Positions 53,005-62,057 of a DNA stretch of 64,000 nucleotides are shown here, piece after piece. The translations under genes and the position numbers were made by a program. Positions within the stretch are counted from its first letter, which is position 1; each line of letters opens with the position of its first letter. Source of the DNA: Brevibacterium antiquum (GTDB lineage: Bacteria > Actinomycetota > Actinomycetes > Actinomycetales > Brevibacteriaceae); contig NZ_JABASX010000004.1 of assembly GCF_016107655.1 (NCBI RefSeq), positions 326,096 to 390,095 of the forward strand, given 5' to 3'. The notes beneath the pieces were generated by a model. The model ran no database searches, had not been told where the DNA came from, and saw only the letters and a program-made list of their open reading frames with translations.

Positions 53005-53757
53005 ATGACTGACGGCGCGGTGCCCGACTTCTTCCGGCGACTCTGGAGGCTGCCGGAGGTTCCTCAGCAGCGGGGGCGCAAGTCCACTCTCGATGTCGAG
53101 ACGGTGGTCAGCACTGCTGTTCAGCTTGCCGATCATGGCGGCCTGGAGGCCGCGACCTTGCCCAAGGTCGCCGAGGAGTTGAACGTGACAGCGATGTCGT
53201 TGTATCGACACATCGGCTCCAAGCACGAGCTGCTGCAGCTCATGATGGACGCAGCAAGTGAACCGCGGATACCCGAGTCGCTCGCAGCAGGGTGGCGTGA
53301 AGGTCTGCGACTGTGGGCACGTGACCTGTGGTCTCTGTATCGACGTCGGCCATGGCTTCCTCGCGTGCCCATCTACCAAGCACCATCCGGACCACACCAG
53401 ATCGCCTGGCTCGAACGAGGATTCGCGCAATTGGCTTCAACTGAGCTCGATTGGAACGAGAAGCTGACGGCACTCACTCTGCTCAGTGGCTTCGTCCGTC
53501 AGTCAGCACTACTTCAGGACGAGCTGAAGGAAGGACGAGAGCCCGGCCAGGCTCAATCCGAGAGTGAGCGCGAATATGGAGAGGCCCTCTTCCGCGTCGT
53601 CGCCTCAGCGCAGTTCCCGTTCACCTCGGCGATGCTGGCTTCTGGGGCTGTGGGAAGCGACTCCAACTCAGGTGGCGAGTCTGATCCCGACTTCGTGGAT
53701 GGTCTCGAAGTCATCCTCGATGGCCTCGCAGTGCGCATCGCCAACGCCGTGGACTGA
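53005..53757 (+). CDS. TetR-family regulator, TetR_C-type
   Basis: 250 residues from ATG 53005 (GAGAGG 8 nt upstream). DNA-binding domain about 20-75: GRKSTLDVETVVSTAVQLAD then GLEAATLPKVAEELNVTAMSLYRHIGSKHELLQLMMDAA. The C-terminal region (LWARDLWSLYRRRPWLPRVPIYQAPSGP, LTLLSGFVRQSALL) fits the TetR_C family of drug-responsive repressors. Divergent from the DUF418 gene; the repeat in the gap is the likely binding site. The ligand is unknown. Confidence 0.88.
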   Translation: MTDGAVPDFFRRLWRLPEVPQQRGRKSTLDVETVVSTAVQLADHGGLEAATLPKVAEELNVTAMSLYRHIGSKHELLQLMMDAASEPRIPESLAAGWREGLRLWARDLWSLYRRRPWLPRVPIYQAPSGPHQIAWLERGFAQLASTELDWNEKLTALTLLSGFVRQSALLQDELKEGREPGQAQSESEREYGEALFRVVASAQFPFTSAMLASGAVGSDSNSGGESDPDFVDGLEVILDGLAVRIANAVD

Positions 53758-53908
53758 TGCAGGGATCGGTGACATCTTCCTGTCCGGTAGGTGCTGATCG
53801 CCGGACATTCTGCGTTCTTCCGCCGGCCAGCGGTTATCATCATTCCTATCGGTCGCCCGCGCGCAGACCGCAAGCGGTCCGTAGGATTCCCGACTCAAAG
53901 GTGTGGTC

Positions 53909-54931
53909 ATGGCGAAGCAGAACGATCGGCCGACCCTGGCCACGGTCGCTTCGCGCGCAGGCGTCAGCATCAAAACGGCATCCCGAGTGCTCAACGGCGA
54001 AAAACATGTGGCCGCGTCGACCGCTGAGAAGGTCGAAGACGCTGCGGCTGGGCTGGGCTTTCGCCTCAATTCCACGGCCAGGCGCCTGCGTGCCGGTGGC
54101 AGATCTCCCTACATCGGTGTGGTCATGAGCGACGGAAACGACCCCTTCCAGGCTCGTCTCTTCACCCTGCTGGAGGCCGAGCTGAGCAGGGTCGGACTGC
54201 GCCCGGTCGTCACGGTCACCGCCGACGATCTCGACCGTGAACGCGGCTTCCTCGACGAGTGCCTGGCCAATGACATGACCGGGATCTGCGTCATCCGATC
54301 GCACCCGGACGCCGCACGGTACTACACCGATGCGACGTCCGCTGACGTGCAGATTGTGTCCTTCGACCCATCGACAGCAGGATCGGGTGTCGACCTCATC
54401 GCCGGTGATGAGGAACGTGCCGGACAACTGGCGGCGACTCAACTGCTCAATCACGGGCACATCAGCCTCGGCGTCATCGGCGATCATTCGACCAGCCCCA
54501 TCACCACCGCCAGGCTCGCCGGAATCCAATCGGCCTTCGCCGGACGCTTGGACGTCGGGTGGCGTGCCTACATGCGTGAAGACGCCCACGACTTGGCCAG
54601 CGCGAAGAACGTCGTCGCGGCCTGGCTGGGTTCGCGCAGCGCGCCCAGCGCTCTGATCACCCTGTCCGCGACTCTGACTCAGGGAGCCATCGATGCCTGC
54701 CGGCGCCTCGATGAATGGCCGGCGCTGGTGGGCATCGACGATTTCCCCGCCGCGGAGCTCTTAGACGTGACAGTCATCGATCGCGACGTCAGCTCCATGG
54801 CCGCTGAGGCGGTCCGACGTCTGCGGCAGGTGCCGAGTTCCGCGACCGCACAGGGTACGGACGGAGGATCGTTCGAGGTGCCGGTGCGCGTGATCGCGCG
54901 CGGCAGCGGCGAAGAGGCACCTGGCAAGTGA
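53909..54931 (+). CDS. LacI-family transcriptional regulator
   Basis: 340 residues from ATG 53909 (AAAGGTG upstream; GTG 53903 is an alternative). The N-terminal LacI helix-turn-helix is RPTLATVASRAGVSIKTASRVLNGEKHV with hinge helix LNSTARRLRAG. The rest is a periplasmic-binding-protein-like sensor (YIGVVMSDGNDPF, VQIVSFDPSTAGS, LGVIGDHST, ALVGIDDFPAAELLDVTVIDRDV). It lies directly upstream of a xylose-type sugar ABC operon whose leader carries a perfect LacI-like palindrome, so local repression with a sugar inducer is likely. Confidence 0.92.
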   Translation: MAKQNDRPTLATVASRAGVSIKTASRVLNGEKHVAASTAEKVEDAAAGLGFRLNSTARRLRAGGRSPYIGVVMSDGNDPFQARLFTLLEAELSRVGLRPVVTVTADDLDRERGFLDECLANDMTGICVIRSHPDAARYYTDATSADVQIVSFDPSTAGSGVDLIAGDEERAGQLAATQLLNHGHISLGVIGDHSTSPITTARLAGIQSAFAGRLDVGWRAYMREDAHDLASAKNVVAAWLGSRSAPSALITLSATLTQGAIDACRRLDEWPALVGIDDFPAAELLDVTVIDRDVSSMAAEAVRRLRQVPSSATAQGTDGGSFEVPVRVIARGSGEEAPGK

Positions 54932-55017
54932 CACTGTTCGCTGGGATCACTCCGAGAAGATTTTTTCTGCGAAACAGTTGACACGGAGCGTCGATGGGCG
55001 AATTATATTGTTCAGCC

Positions 55018-55031
55018 TGACAACGTTGTCA
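55018..55031 (+). promoter_or_regulatory. LacI-type operator of the sugar ABC operon
   Basis: TGACAACGTTGTCA is a perfect 14-bp palindrome with the central CG typical of LacI/GalR operators. Immediately upstream are TTGACA (54978-54983) and TATATT (55004-55009), a plausible though wide-spaced (20 bp) promoter, so the site would block transcription start. It is 21 bp before the substrate-binding-protein start. Confidence 0.82.
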
Positions 55032-55051
55032 GAAAGATTGAGAGGCTCATT

Positions 55052-56161
55052 ATGAGGCACAACCTGCAGTCCCGTAACAAGCAGTCCCGAAAGAAGCTGG
55101 CGCTCCTCGGTGCCTCGGTTGCCATCGGCGCTCTCGCGCTCAGCGGCTGTGGGAGCCAGAAGGGCCAAGGCAACGCCGAAGCCGAGAGCGGTTCTGGTTC
55201 AGACGGCGAGGTGACCATTGCCCTGCTGCTCCCGGAGTCCAAGACCACCCGCTACGAATCTCTGGACAAGCCGAACTTCGAGAAGTACGTCGCAGAGGCG
55301 AACCCCGATGCGAAGGTCAAATACAGCAACGCCAACCAAGATGCGACCCAGCAGCAACAGCAGGTCGAAGCGGCAGTCACCGAGGGAGTCGACGCCATCG
55401 TCCTCGACCCGGTCGACGCCTCGGCGGTGTCATCGGCCCTGTCGAAGGCCAAGGCCAAGAAGATTCCGGTCATCTCCTACGACCGTTTCTTCGAGGGCGC
55501 CGATTACTACACCTCGTTCGACAACAAGAAGATCGGCAACCTCCAGGGTCAAGCCGTCCTCGACGGGCTTAAGGCCGAGGGCGTCGACCCGAAATCGGGC
55601 CCGGTGTGGATGGTCAACGGCGATCCGAAGGACCCGAACGCCGCCGACTTCAAGGCCGGTGCCGAGGAGACGCTCAAGGCCGCAGGTGTCGACATTGCGG
55701 GCAGCCACGACACCCTCGACTGGAACCCGGATGATGCCCGTAAGTGGGTCGAAGGCCAGCTGCAGAGCGCAGATGAGGATCCGATCGCCATCTACGCGGC
55801 TAATGACGGCACCGCCGGCGGTGTTCTCGCCGCCACCAAGAAGGCCAAGGTGAAACCGGTCGTCACCGGTCAGGATGCGGAGGTCGACGGTCTGCAGAAC
55901 ATCCTCAGAGGTGACCAGTACGCCACGATCTACAAGTCGATCCCGCCCCAGGCGGAGTTCGCTGCCAAGGCTGCCGTCGCCCTGGCCGGAGGCGAGGAAC
56001 CAGAAGGGTCAACAACCTACAAGAACACCCCGACGGACTTCGTCGAGGCCAAGGTCGTCACGAAAGACACTGTGAAGGACATCGTCGGGGATCAGATCAA
56101 GGCCGAAGACATCTGCACCGGCGGTGTGAAGAAGCTCTGCGACGACGCAGGCGTGAAATAA
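55052..56161 (+). CDS. XylF-like sugar-binding lipoprotein
   Basis: 369 residues. Lipoprotein signal with LSGC (30-33, lipidated Cys33), then a class-B periplasmic-binding fold: TIALLLPESKTTRYESLDKPNF, QQQQQVEAAVTEGVDAIVLDPVDASAV, KIPVISYDRFFEGADYYTSFDN, and PIAIYAANDGTAGGVLAA then VTGQDAEVDGLQNILRGDQYATIYKS. SYDR and GQDAE are typical of xylose-binding proteins. The sugar is inferred from family likeness. First gene of the ABC operon, behind the LacI operator. Confidence 0.9.
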   Translation: MRHNLQSRNKQSRKKLALLGASVAIGALALSGCGSQKGQGNAEAESGSGSDGEVTIALLLPESKTTRYESLDKPNFEKYVAEANPDAKVKYSNANQDATQQQQQVEAAVTEGVDAIVLDPVDASAVSSALSKAKAKKIPVISYDRFFEGADYYTSFDNKKIGNLQGQAVLDGLKAEGVDPKSGPVWMVNGDPKDPNAADFKAGAEETLKAAGVDIAGSHDTLDWNPDDARKWVEGQLQSADEDPIAIYAANDGTAGGVLAATKKAKVKPVVTGQDAEVDGLQNILRGDQYATIYKSIPPQAEFAAKAAVALAGGEEPEGSTTYKNTPTDFVEAKVVTKDTVKDIVGDQIKAEDICTGGVKKLCDDAGVK

Positions 56162-56175
56162 CAGCACGCAGCTCA

Positions 56176-56222
56176 GTGCCGGAACCCGCGAGGTTTCATC
56201 TGGAGCGCACGGGCTCCGGCAC
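56176..56222 (+). other. Intercistronic hairpin between binding protein and ATPase genes
   Basis: GTGCCGGA (56176-56183) pairs with TCCGGCAC (56215-56222). Stems in this position are common in binding-protein operons and keep the level of the ATPase and permease messages below that of the binding protein. Function inferred. Confidence 0.5.
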
Positions 56223-56251
56223 CGCGAATCGACATCGACAAGTAGGAACAG

Positions 56252-57076
56252 ATGACTCCTGAGACACCTGAACCGGCGCCCGCCTCCCCGCGGACACCGG
56301 ACGACAGCAGCGAAACTGTGCTCGAACTGCGCGGGATCAACAAACGATTCGGAGCCGTGCAGGCTCTGACCGACATCAACCTGACAATCGGCCGTGGCGA
56401 GGTCGTCGGCCTCGTCGGAGACAATGGCGCCGGCAAGTCGACGCTGATCAAGGTCATTGCAGGCGTCCACTCGGCCGACGAGGGCGAACTCATCATCAAT
56501 GGGACCGCGCAGAAGTTCGCTTCGCCGAAGGACGCGCAGAACGCGAGGGTCGCCACGGTCTTCCAGGATCTCTCCCTGTGTGAGAATCTCGACGTCGTGG
56601 CCAACCTCTTCCTCGGACACGAGAAGACCCGCGGCGGCGTTCTCGACGAGGTGGCCATGGAGGCCAAATCTTGGGAACTCCTGCGCAGCCTCTCGGCGAA
56701 GATCCCGAGCGTGAGGGTGCCGATCGCAGCTCTCTCCGGCGGCCAACGTCAGACGGTCGCGATCGCCAGGTCCCTCCTCGGCGAGCCGTCCATCGTCATG
56801 CTCGACGAGCCGACGGCAGCCCTGGGTGTGGCTCAGACCGCCGAGGTGCTCAACCTCATCGAACGTTTGAAGGAACGCGATCTGGGCGTGCTGCTCGTGA
56901 GTCACAATATGGCCGATGTGCAGGCAGTTGCCGACAGGGTGCATGTGCTGCGCCTGGGCAAGGATGCCGGTGACTTCCCAGGTGACGAGCGCACGGACGT
57001 GCTGGTCGCCGCGATCACCGGGGCCAGCGACAATGTCGTGACCCAAAGGGCCACGCGCAGGGGTGAGCGCCGATGA
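56252..57076 (+). CDS. Sugar ABC transporter ATPase, single-domain XylG/FrcA-like
   Basis: 274 residues. Walker A GDNGAGKST (56-64), Q-loop TVFQDLSLCENLDVVANLFLG, signature LSGGQRQT, Walker B IVMLDEPTAALGV, H-loop SHN. Carbohydrate-uptake-2 ATPases such as XylG and RbsA have two such domains (about 500 residues); this has one, as in the FrcA group, so it probably works as a homodimer. It overlaps the permease gene by ATGA (57073). Confidence 0.92.
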   Translation: MTPETPEPAPASPRTPDDSSETVLELRGINKRFGAVQALTDINLTIGRGEVVGLVGDNGAGKSTLIKVIAGVHSADEGELIINGTAQKFASPKDAQNARVATVFQDLSLCENLDVVANLFLGHEKTRGGVLDEVAMEAKSWELLRSLSAKIPSVRVPIAALSGGQRQTVAIARSLLGEPSIVMLDEPTAALGVAQTAEVLNLIERLKERDLGVLLVSHNMADVQAVADRVHVLRLGKDAGDFPGDERTDVLVAAITGASDNVVTQRATRRGERR

Positions 57077-58284
57077 CCCGCAACTCATTCATCACCGACG
57101 AACGGATCTCTCACGAGGGCCTATTCGCCACGTTCCTCCGCCGCGTCAAGGAGGGCCAGCTCGGTTCGCTTCCCGTGATCCTCGCGCTCGTCGTCATCGT
57201 TATCGTCTTCCAGACGGCGAACAGCAACTTCCTCTCTCCGGCTAACCTCGTCAACCTTTCATCAACGGTTGCCTACATCGCGATCCTAGCTCTGGGCATC
57301 AACCTCATCCTGCTGCTCGGCGAGATTGACCTGTCCCTGGCGCAGCTGGGTGGGCTGGCCGCGTCGCTGCTCGGTGTACTCGTGGTCAGGCAGGGAGTGA
57401 ACCCCCTGGTGGCGTTGGTCATCATGCTGCTGCTCGGTATGGTCGTCGGAGCAATCCAAGGGTGGTTCTTCGCGGTCGTCGGCATCCCGGCATTCGTCGT
57501 GACCTTGGCGGGACTGCTCGCCTTCACCGGGCTGACGCTGACGACGTTGGGCACGCAGAAGAATCTGTCGATGTCGGACACATTCGCCTTCGATTTCGCG
57601 AACTTCTACTTCCCGGCCGTCTGGGCCTATGTGTTCGGGACGATCGCGGTCATCGGTTTCGCCGCCGGAATCATCTACTCGAAGCTGCGTCGGCACGGCG
57701 AGGGCCTTGATGCGCCGAGCTGGACTTCGGTGATCGTGCGCATTGCACTGCTGGCGGCAGTCGTGTTCGGCTTCCTCATTCTCATCAACCAGGACTTCGG
57801 GCTGGTGATGCCCTTCCTCCTCATGATCGTCATCGCGGTCGTTATCGATCTGGTGCTGCGCAAGACCCGCTACGGCAGGTCGATCTACGCCGTCGGCGGC
57901 AAGGTCGAGGCGGCCCGTCGAGCCGGCATCCGGGTGACGTGGGTGCGCATCAGTGTCTTCATGGCCGCTGGCACTTTGGCCGCACTCTTCGGCTTCATTA
58001 AGGCCGGGGTGACGACGAACGCGGGATCGACTCTTGTGCCCACCCAGGATCTGCTCAATGCCATCGCGGCTGCGGTCATCGGCGGCACCTCGCTGTTCGG
58101 CGGTCGCGGTTCAGCTTGGGCCGCCGTACTCGGCGCATTGGTCGTCGGCGCGATCAACAACGGTCTCTACCTCATCGGCTTCAACTCCGATGCGCAGCAG
58201 ATCATCACCGCGCTCGTCCTGCTCGCTGCCGTCGTCATCGATGCGCTCAGCCGCCGCGGCCAACGCTACGTCGGACGCGGTTAG
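57073..58284 (+). CDS. Sugar ABC transporter permease, XylH-like
   Basis: 403 residues with about ten to twelve membrane segments. NFLSPANLVNLSSTVAYIAILALGINLILLLGEIDLSLAQLGGLAAS (about 50-96) is the hallmark of RbsC/XylH permeases, followed by GIPAFVVTLAGLLAFTGL and, near 275-300, RYGRSIYAVGGKVEAARRAGIRV. The ending LIGFNSDAQQIITALVLLAAVVIDALSRR fits the xylose branch. It completes the transporter with the two upstream genes and is followed by a long hairpin. Confidence 0.93.
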   Translation: MTRNSFITDERISHEGLFATFLRRVKEGQLGSLPVILALVVIVIVFQTANSNFLSPANLVNLSSTVAYIAILALGINLILLLGEIDLSLAQLGGLAASLLGVLVVRQGVNPLVALVIMLLLGMVVGAIQGWFFAVVGIPAFVVTLAGLLAFTGLTLTTLGTQKNLSMSDTFAFDFANFYFPAVWAYVFGTIAVIGFAAGIIYSKLRRHGEGLDAPSWTSVIVRIALLAAVVFGFLILINQDFGLVMPFLLMIVIAVVIDLVLRKTRYGRSIYAVGGKVEAARRAGIRVTWVRISVFMAAGTLAALFGFIKAGVTTNAGSTLVPTQDLLNAIAAAVIGGTSLFGGRGSAWAAVLGALVVGAINNGLYLIGFNSDAQQIITALVLLAAVVIDALSRRGQRYVGRG

Positions 58285-58334
58285 CTGCCGAGAGACGCAG
58301 CTAGCGCCGCTCGATGCGGTAGCGAAACGTCGAG

Positions 58335-58394
58335 AGCAGAGCTGAGCGTCGAGAGCGCACTCCCTGGAGTCTGCTCTCGACGCTCAGCTCTGCT
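58335..58394 (+). terminator. Perfect 22-bp hairpin after the sugar ABC operon
   Basis: Arms 58335-58356 and 58373-58394 are exact complements; the 16-nt loop contains a further ACTCC/GGAGT stem. The rest of the 325-bp gap to thiM holds one CCGAGGTGG word (58416) and the TPP riboswitch. Confidence 0.85.
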
Positions 58395-58523
58395 GTCAAT
58401 GAATCCTGTCCCTCGCCGAGGTGGTGCTGAGGTTCCAGCTCGGCAGTCCCGGGCCGCTGCATCAGCCCTCCTCGGGCGCCGGCATCGGCGGTGCTGGGGC
58501 TGAGCTGATACAGTCGTGGGCAA

Positions 58524-58609
58524 TGACATGGGGTGCCTGACGCCATTCGCGTGAGGCTGAGAGAACACCCATCGAACCTGATCTGGGCCATACTAGCGAA
58601 GGGATCGTC
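58524..58609 (+). ncRNA. TPP riboswitch (THI element)
   Basis: The conserved blocks are present in order: GGGGTGCC (58530-58537), GAGGCTGAGAG (58553-58563), ACACCC then GAACCTGATCTGG (58574-58586), and GCGAAGGGA (58596-58604). TGAC (58524-58527) and GTCA (58607-58610) can close the P1 stem. Binding of thiamine pyrophosphate should shut off thiM-thiE-thiD. The 3' strand contains AAGGGA exactly 5 nt before the thiM ATG, so control is probably translational. Confidence 0.95.
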
Positions 58610-59497
58610 ATGGTTGACTTCGACCTGCGTTCTGCCGATGCAAGACTGCGTTCTGCCAATGCACGACTGCGTGCGAACAATCCACTCATCCAATGCATCA
58701 CGAACAGCGTCGTGCAGCAATTCAGTGCCAACGTGCTCCTGGCCATCGGCGCCGCTCCGGCGATGCTCGACCACGACGCCGATGCCGCACAGTTCACCCG
58801 GATCGCCAGTGGGCTGCTGGTCAACTTCGGCACCGCCACGAACCAGCAGTTCCTCGCCGCTGACGCCGCCATCGACGCAGCCAACGAAGACTCCAAGCCA
58901 TGGGTGCTGGACCCGGTGAGCATCGGAGCCGTCGACTTCCGCACCACACGAATCCGCCGCGCGGCGAACTCTTCACCCTCAGCCATCCGCGGAAACGCCT
59001 CTGAGATCGCAGCCCTGGCCGGCATGGGTTTGGGCGGGAGAGGTGTGGATTCCACCGACGAAGTTGATGCGGTGATTCCCGCCGCGGCCGAACTGGCCCG
59101 GTCCACCGGTGCCATCGTTGCCGTCTCAGGACCAAGGGACGCGATCGTCGCTCACATCGACGGCGTCGATCGTGTCGTCCGCCTCGACGGGGGTCACTCC
59201 TATATGCCACTGGTCATCGGCACCGGCTGCTCACTCGGCGCAGTCACCGCCGCCTATCTCGTGGGCGCAACGACCGCCTCGGCGAGGTTCGAGGCCGTCG
59301 TCGCCGCCCACGCTCACTTCAAGGTTGCTGGTGAAGCTGCCGCTGAGGGAGTACGCGGACCCGGCAGCTTTTCCGTGAACTTCCTTGACGTGCTGCACAC
59401 GGTAACGGGCGAGGAGCTGGCAAGGATCCAGGTCGAGGCAGGCACAGTCGCAGCAGGCACCGTCGGGGCCGACGCGGTCGACGGAGCACAGTCATGA
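58610..59497 (+). CDS. thiM: ThiM, hydroxyethylthiazole kinase
   Basis: 295 residues. It phosphorylates 4-methyl-5-(2-hydroxyethyl)thiazole for thiamine salvage. NPLIQCITNSVVQQFSANVLLAIGAAPAM (24-52), LVNFGTATN, PWVLDPVSIGAVDFRT (about 102-117), IRGNASEIAAL and the anion hole GTGCSLGAVTAAYL (about 205-218) are family motifs. The first 23 residues are a 7-residue tandem repeat (21-bp units at 58625-58666) not found in other ThiM. The ribosome site is inside the riboswitch. Overlaps thiE (ATGA). Confidence 0.95.
   Translation: MVDFDLRSADARLRSANARLRANNPLIQCITNSVVQQFSANVLLAIGAAPAMLDHDADAAQFTRIASGLLVNFGTATNQQFLAADAAIDAANEDSKPWVLDPVSIGAVDFRTTRIRRAANSSPSAIRGNASEIAALAGMGLGGRGVDSTDEVDAVIPAAAELARSTGAIVAVSGPRDAIVAHIDGVDRVVRLDGGHSYMPLVIGTGCSLGAVTAAYLVGATTASARFEAVVAAHAHFKVAGEAAAEGVRGPGSFSVNFLDVLHTVTGEELARIQVEAGTVAAGTVGADAVDGAQS
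58625..58666 (+). repeat. 21-bp in-frame tandem repeat at the thiM N-terminus
   Basis: Two units (58625-58645 and 58646-58666, two differences) encode LRSADAR and LRSANAR. Confidence 0.88.
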
Positions 59498-60264
59498 GCC
59501 CCTCGGTTCCCGAGGTGAATTCCCGCCTGGCCGGAATCGACGCACGCCTGGCCGGAATCGATACTCGGCTCTACCTCGTCACGGACTCGGCCCAGTGCCG
59601 AGAAGCCGGACGCAGCGTCGCCGACACCGTCCGTCAAGCTGTGGCCGGGGGAGTGGGGATCGTGCAGGTCCGGGACAAGGACATCGACGACGATGCGTTC
59701 TACACGCTGACCTGCGAGGTCATCTCCGCAGTCGACAGCGCGGTGGCCGACAGTACGAGCCTCGATTCCGCTTCGGCAGGCGCGGACCGCCGTGTGCCCA
59801 TCGTCCTCAACGACCGCGTCGCCGTCGCCCAGCGCCTCCTTGCCGAAGGTGCGCACGTCCACATCCATGTCGGACAGTCGGATACTCGGGTCGAACAGGT
59901 GCGCGAACTCATCGGCCCCGAACCGCTCATCGGGCTGTCGGCGGCCAACAGCACCGAATTCGCAGCCGCCCGGGACTCCGGCGTTGTCGACCTCGTCGGA
60001 ATCGGGCCTGTCTACGACACCACGACGAAGACCGATGCACCCGATGGGATCGGGCCGGACCGCCTCGGCGAGCTGGTGAGTGAAGCAGGACTTCCGGCGG
60101 TCGCCATCGGAGGAATCAGCACTGCTCGTGCCGCCGAACTGCGCGGCCGGGGACTGGTTGGGATCTGCGTGGTCTCTGCCATCTGTCGCGCCGAGGATCC
60201 GCGTGCCTCAGCCGAAGAACTGCTCGCCGAATTCGGCGACGGACGTGCGGAGGCAGCGCGATGA
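59494..60264 (+). CDS. thiE: ThiE, thiamine-phosphate synthase
   Basis: 256 residues. It couples HMP pyrophosphate with thiazole phosphate to give thiamine phosphate. [10 protein letters not shown] (about 27-36), [12 protein letters not shown] (about 52-63), [29 protein letters not shown] (about 100-128), [15 protein letters not shown] and [19 protein letters not shown] (about 166-184) are the substrate-binding loops. Normal ThiE has HVGQxD with Gly-Val in place of the second His pair, a minor variant. A 21-bp duplication (59524-59565; RLAGIDA) extends the N-terminus. Overlaps thiM and thiD. Confidence 0.94.
   Translation: MSPSVPEVNSRLAGIDARLAGIDTRLYLVTDSAQCREAGRSVADTVRQAVAGGVGIVQVRDKDIDDDAFYTLTCEVISAVDSAVADSTSLDSASAGADRRVPIVLNDRVAVAQRLLAEGAHVHIHVGQSDTRVEQVRELIGPEPLIGLSAANSTEFAAARDSGVVDLVGIGPVYDTTTKTDAPDGIGPDRLGELVSEAGLPAVAIGGISTARAAELRGRGLVGICVVSAICRAEDPRASAEELLAEFGDGRAEAAR
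59524..59565 (+). repeat. 21-bp in-frame tandem repeat at the thiE N-terminus
   Basis: CGCCTGGCCGGAATCGA is repeated with a 21-bp period (59524 and 59545), giving RLAGIDA and RLAGIDT. The adjacent thiM start has a repeat of the same length but different sequence. Confidence 0.88.
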
Positions 60265-61127
60265 CCACGCGTCCGCCCATCGCCCTGTCCATCGCCGGCA
60301 CCGACCCCAGCGGGGGAGCCGGCATCCACGCCGACCTCAAGACCTTCACCGCCCGCGGAGTGCTGGGCACCACGGCCATCACGGCTCTGGTCGCGCAGAA
60401 CACGCACGGCGTCTCTCGGGTCTACGGAATCGACGATGACTTCGTCTCGGTTCAGCTCGACAGCGTCCTGGGCGATATGCCCGTCGACGCCACGAAATCG
60501 GGGATGCTCGGCTCACGGTCCCTCGTGGAACTCGTCGTCGCGCGAGCGGCCCAAAGCCAACTGGGCTTCTACACCGTAGACCCGGTCATGGTCGCGACCT
60601 CCGGGCACCGCCTCCTCGAGGTCGATGCCGTGGCCGCGGTCCGTGACCACCTGCTGCCGGTCTCCGACCTCATCACCCCGAACCTGCCCGAGGCGGCGCT
60701 GCTGATCGGTGACGATGAGCCGGTGGCGCAGAATCCGAAGGAGATGTTGGCCCAGGCCAGACAGCTTGTCGATCGTGGGCCTCGGGCGGTGCTGCTCAAG
60801 GGCGGGCACGCGATCGAGGGTGACGTCGCCGACGTGCTCGTCACGGCCGAAGGCACGGTCACCGAGTTCACCCACCCGCGAGTGGCAACCCCGAACACTC
60901 ACGGCACCGGGTGCACATTGTCGGCGGCAATCACCGCCGAGGTGGCTGTGCTCAAACGTGAACGTGCAGTTGACGAGGTGGGTCCGGATCTACTCCACGC
61001 AGCCGTCGACAATGCCCTGAACTATTTGGCCCGGGCGCTGAAGTCCGCCGCGAACTGGCAGGTCAGCCTGGATCCGCAGGGCGCTCACGGTCCCGTCGAC
61101 CACCAGGTCGACATCGTCCGCCGCTAG
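60261..61127 (+). CDS. thiD: ThiD, HMP/HMP-phosphate kinase
   Basis: 288 residues, ribokinase fold. [27 protein letters not shown] (7-33), [21 protein letters not shown]-like [10 protein letters not shown] (near 76), [14 protein letters not shown] and the catalytic anion hole [16 protein letters not shown] (about 213-228). It makes the pyrimidine pyrophosphate used by ThiE. It overlaps thiE by ATGA and ends the riboswitch-controlled operon, with the tenA gene 94 bp further on. Confidence 0.95.
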   Translation: MTTRPPIALSIAGTDPSGGAGIHADLKTFTARGVLGTTAITALVAQNTHGVSRVYGIDDDFVSVQLDSVLGDMPVDATKSGMLGSRSLVELVVARAAQSQLGFYTVDPVMVATSGHRLLEVDAVAAVRDHLLPVSDLITPNLPEAALLIGDDEPVAQNPKEMLAQARQLVDRGPRAVLLKGGHAIEGDVADVLVTAEGTVTEFTHPRVATPNTHGTGCTLSAAITAEVAVLKRERAVDEVGPDLLHAAVDNALNYLARALKSAANWQVSLDPQGAHGPVDHQVDIVRR

Positions 61128-61221
61128 AACAGCCAGCTGCACACCCAGATCGGCTTGCCATCCGGGAACCGCACAATGACACTTCGGGACCACCGTGGTC
61201 CCTTGAGCATGGGAGATATCA

Positions 61222-61953
61222 ATGACGACAGACTTTTCCGCAGGACCTCAGACCACTCAGCTATGGGACCGGGTGCGGCCGATAGTTGAGGAGATCGAGA
61301 GGCTGCCGTTCCTCGGTCAGCTGGCGGATGGCAGCTTGGACGTGAAGGCATTCACGAATTACATCGTCCAGGACGGAATCTACCTCACCGGCTATGCCAA
61401 GGCGATGTCGTTCCTCGCTGCGCGCGCCAACGACCGTGACGCATCACGATTCTGGGCCAGCTCCGCCGCCGAAGCGATCTCGGTGGAAGAGGAGATGCAC
61501 GGAGAGCTGCTCGCCGATTCTCGCCTGGCCGCAGCCCACGAGGACCTGGTCAACAGCGGGGCCGGATTCCGAGCCTCACCGACGACCATGGGATATGTGT
61601 CCTACCTCGTCGCCACCGCCGCCAGCCGCTCCTACGGTGAAGGTGTGGCCGGAGTGCTCCCGTGCTTCTGGGTCTACGCGCATATGGGCAAGGTGCTCGT
61701 CGAGCGGGCCGGAGCGATGAGTGCGGACCACCCGTACCGGACCTGGGTGCAGACCTATGACTCACCCGAGTTCGACGAATCGACCCGGCAGGCTGTCCAG
61801 CTGCTTGAGCAGGAGCTCACCAATGCCCCCGCCGAGGTGGCCGCACAGATGCGTGCCACCTTCGAGCAGGCCTGTGTGTACGAACTTCACTTCTGGGCCT
61901 CGGCGCATGCGCTGCAGGACTGGGACGCCGGAATGTTCGTGCCGCAGAGCTGA
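61222..61953 (+). CDS. tenA: TenA-family thiaminase II (Cys type)
   Basis: 243 residues. TenA hydrolyses aminopyrimidine breakdown products of thiamine to HMP for salvage. FTNYIVQDGIYLTGYAKAMSFLAAR (about 34-58), EEEMHGELL, MGYVSYLVATAASRSYGEGVAGVLPCFWVYAHMGK (about 115-150) with the nucleophilic Cys in LPCFW, and YELHFWASAHALQDW at the end, with the terminal Glu/Trp region. The conserved Cys places it in the TenA_C class. GGGAGA precedes the start. Its place after thiD fits pyrimidine salvage. Confidence 0.92.
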   Translation: MTTDFSAGPQTTQLWDRVRPIVEEIERLPFLGQLADGSLDVKAFTNYIVQDGIYLTGYAKAMSFLAARANDRDASRFWASSAAEAISVEEEMHGELLADSRLAAAHEDLVNSGAGFRASPTTMGYVSYLVATAASRSYGEGVAGVLPCFWVYAHMGKVLVERAGAMSADHPYRTWVQTYDSPEFDESTRQAVQLLEQELTNAPAEVAAQMRATFEQACVYELHFWASAHALQDWDAGMFVPQS

Positions 61954-62057
61954 GCACCATTCGTCAGTGACGAGGCTTGGCCGGGATCTGCGGATCTTGC
62001 GGTGTAAAGCTCGGTCCGGCAGATCGTCTCGGTTCATTCTTCGGCCTGCTTTTCGGT

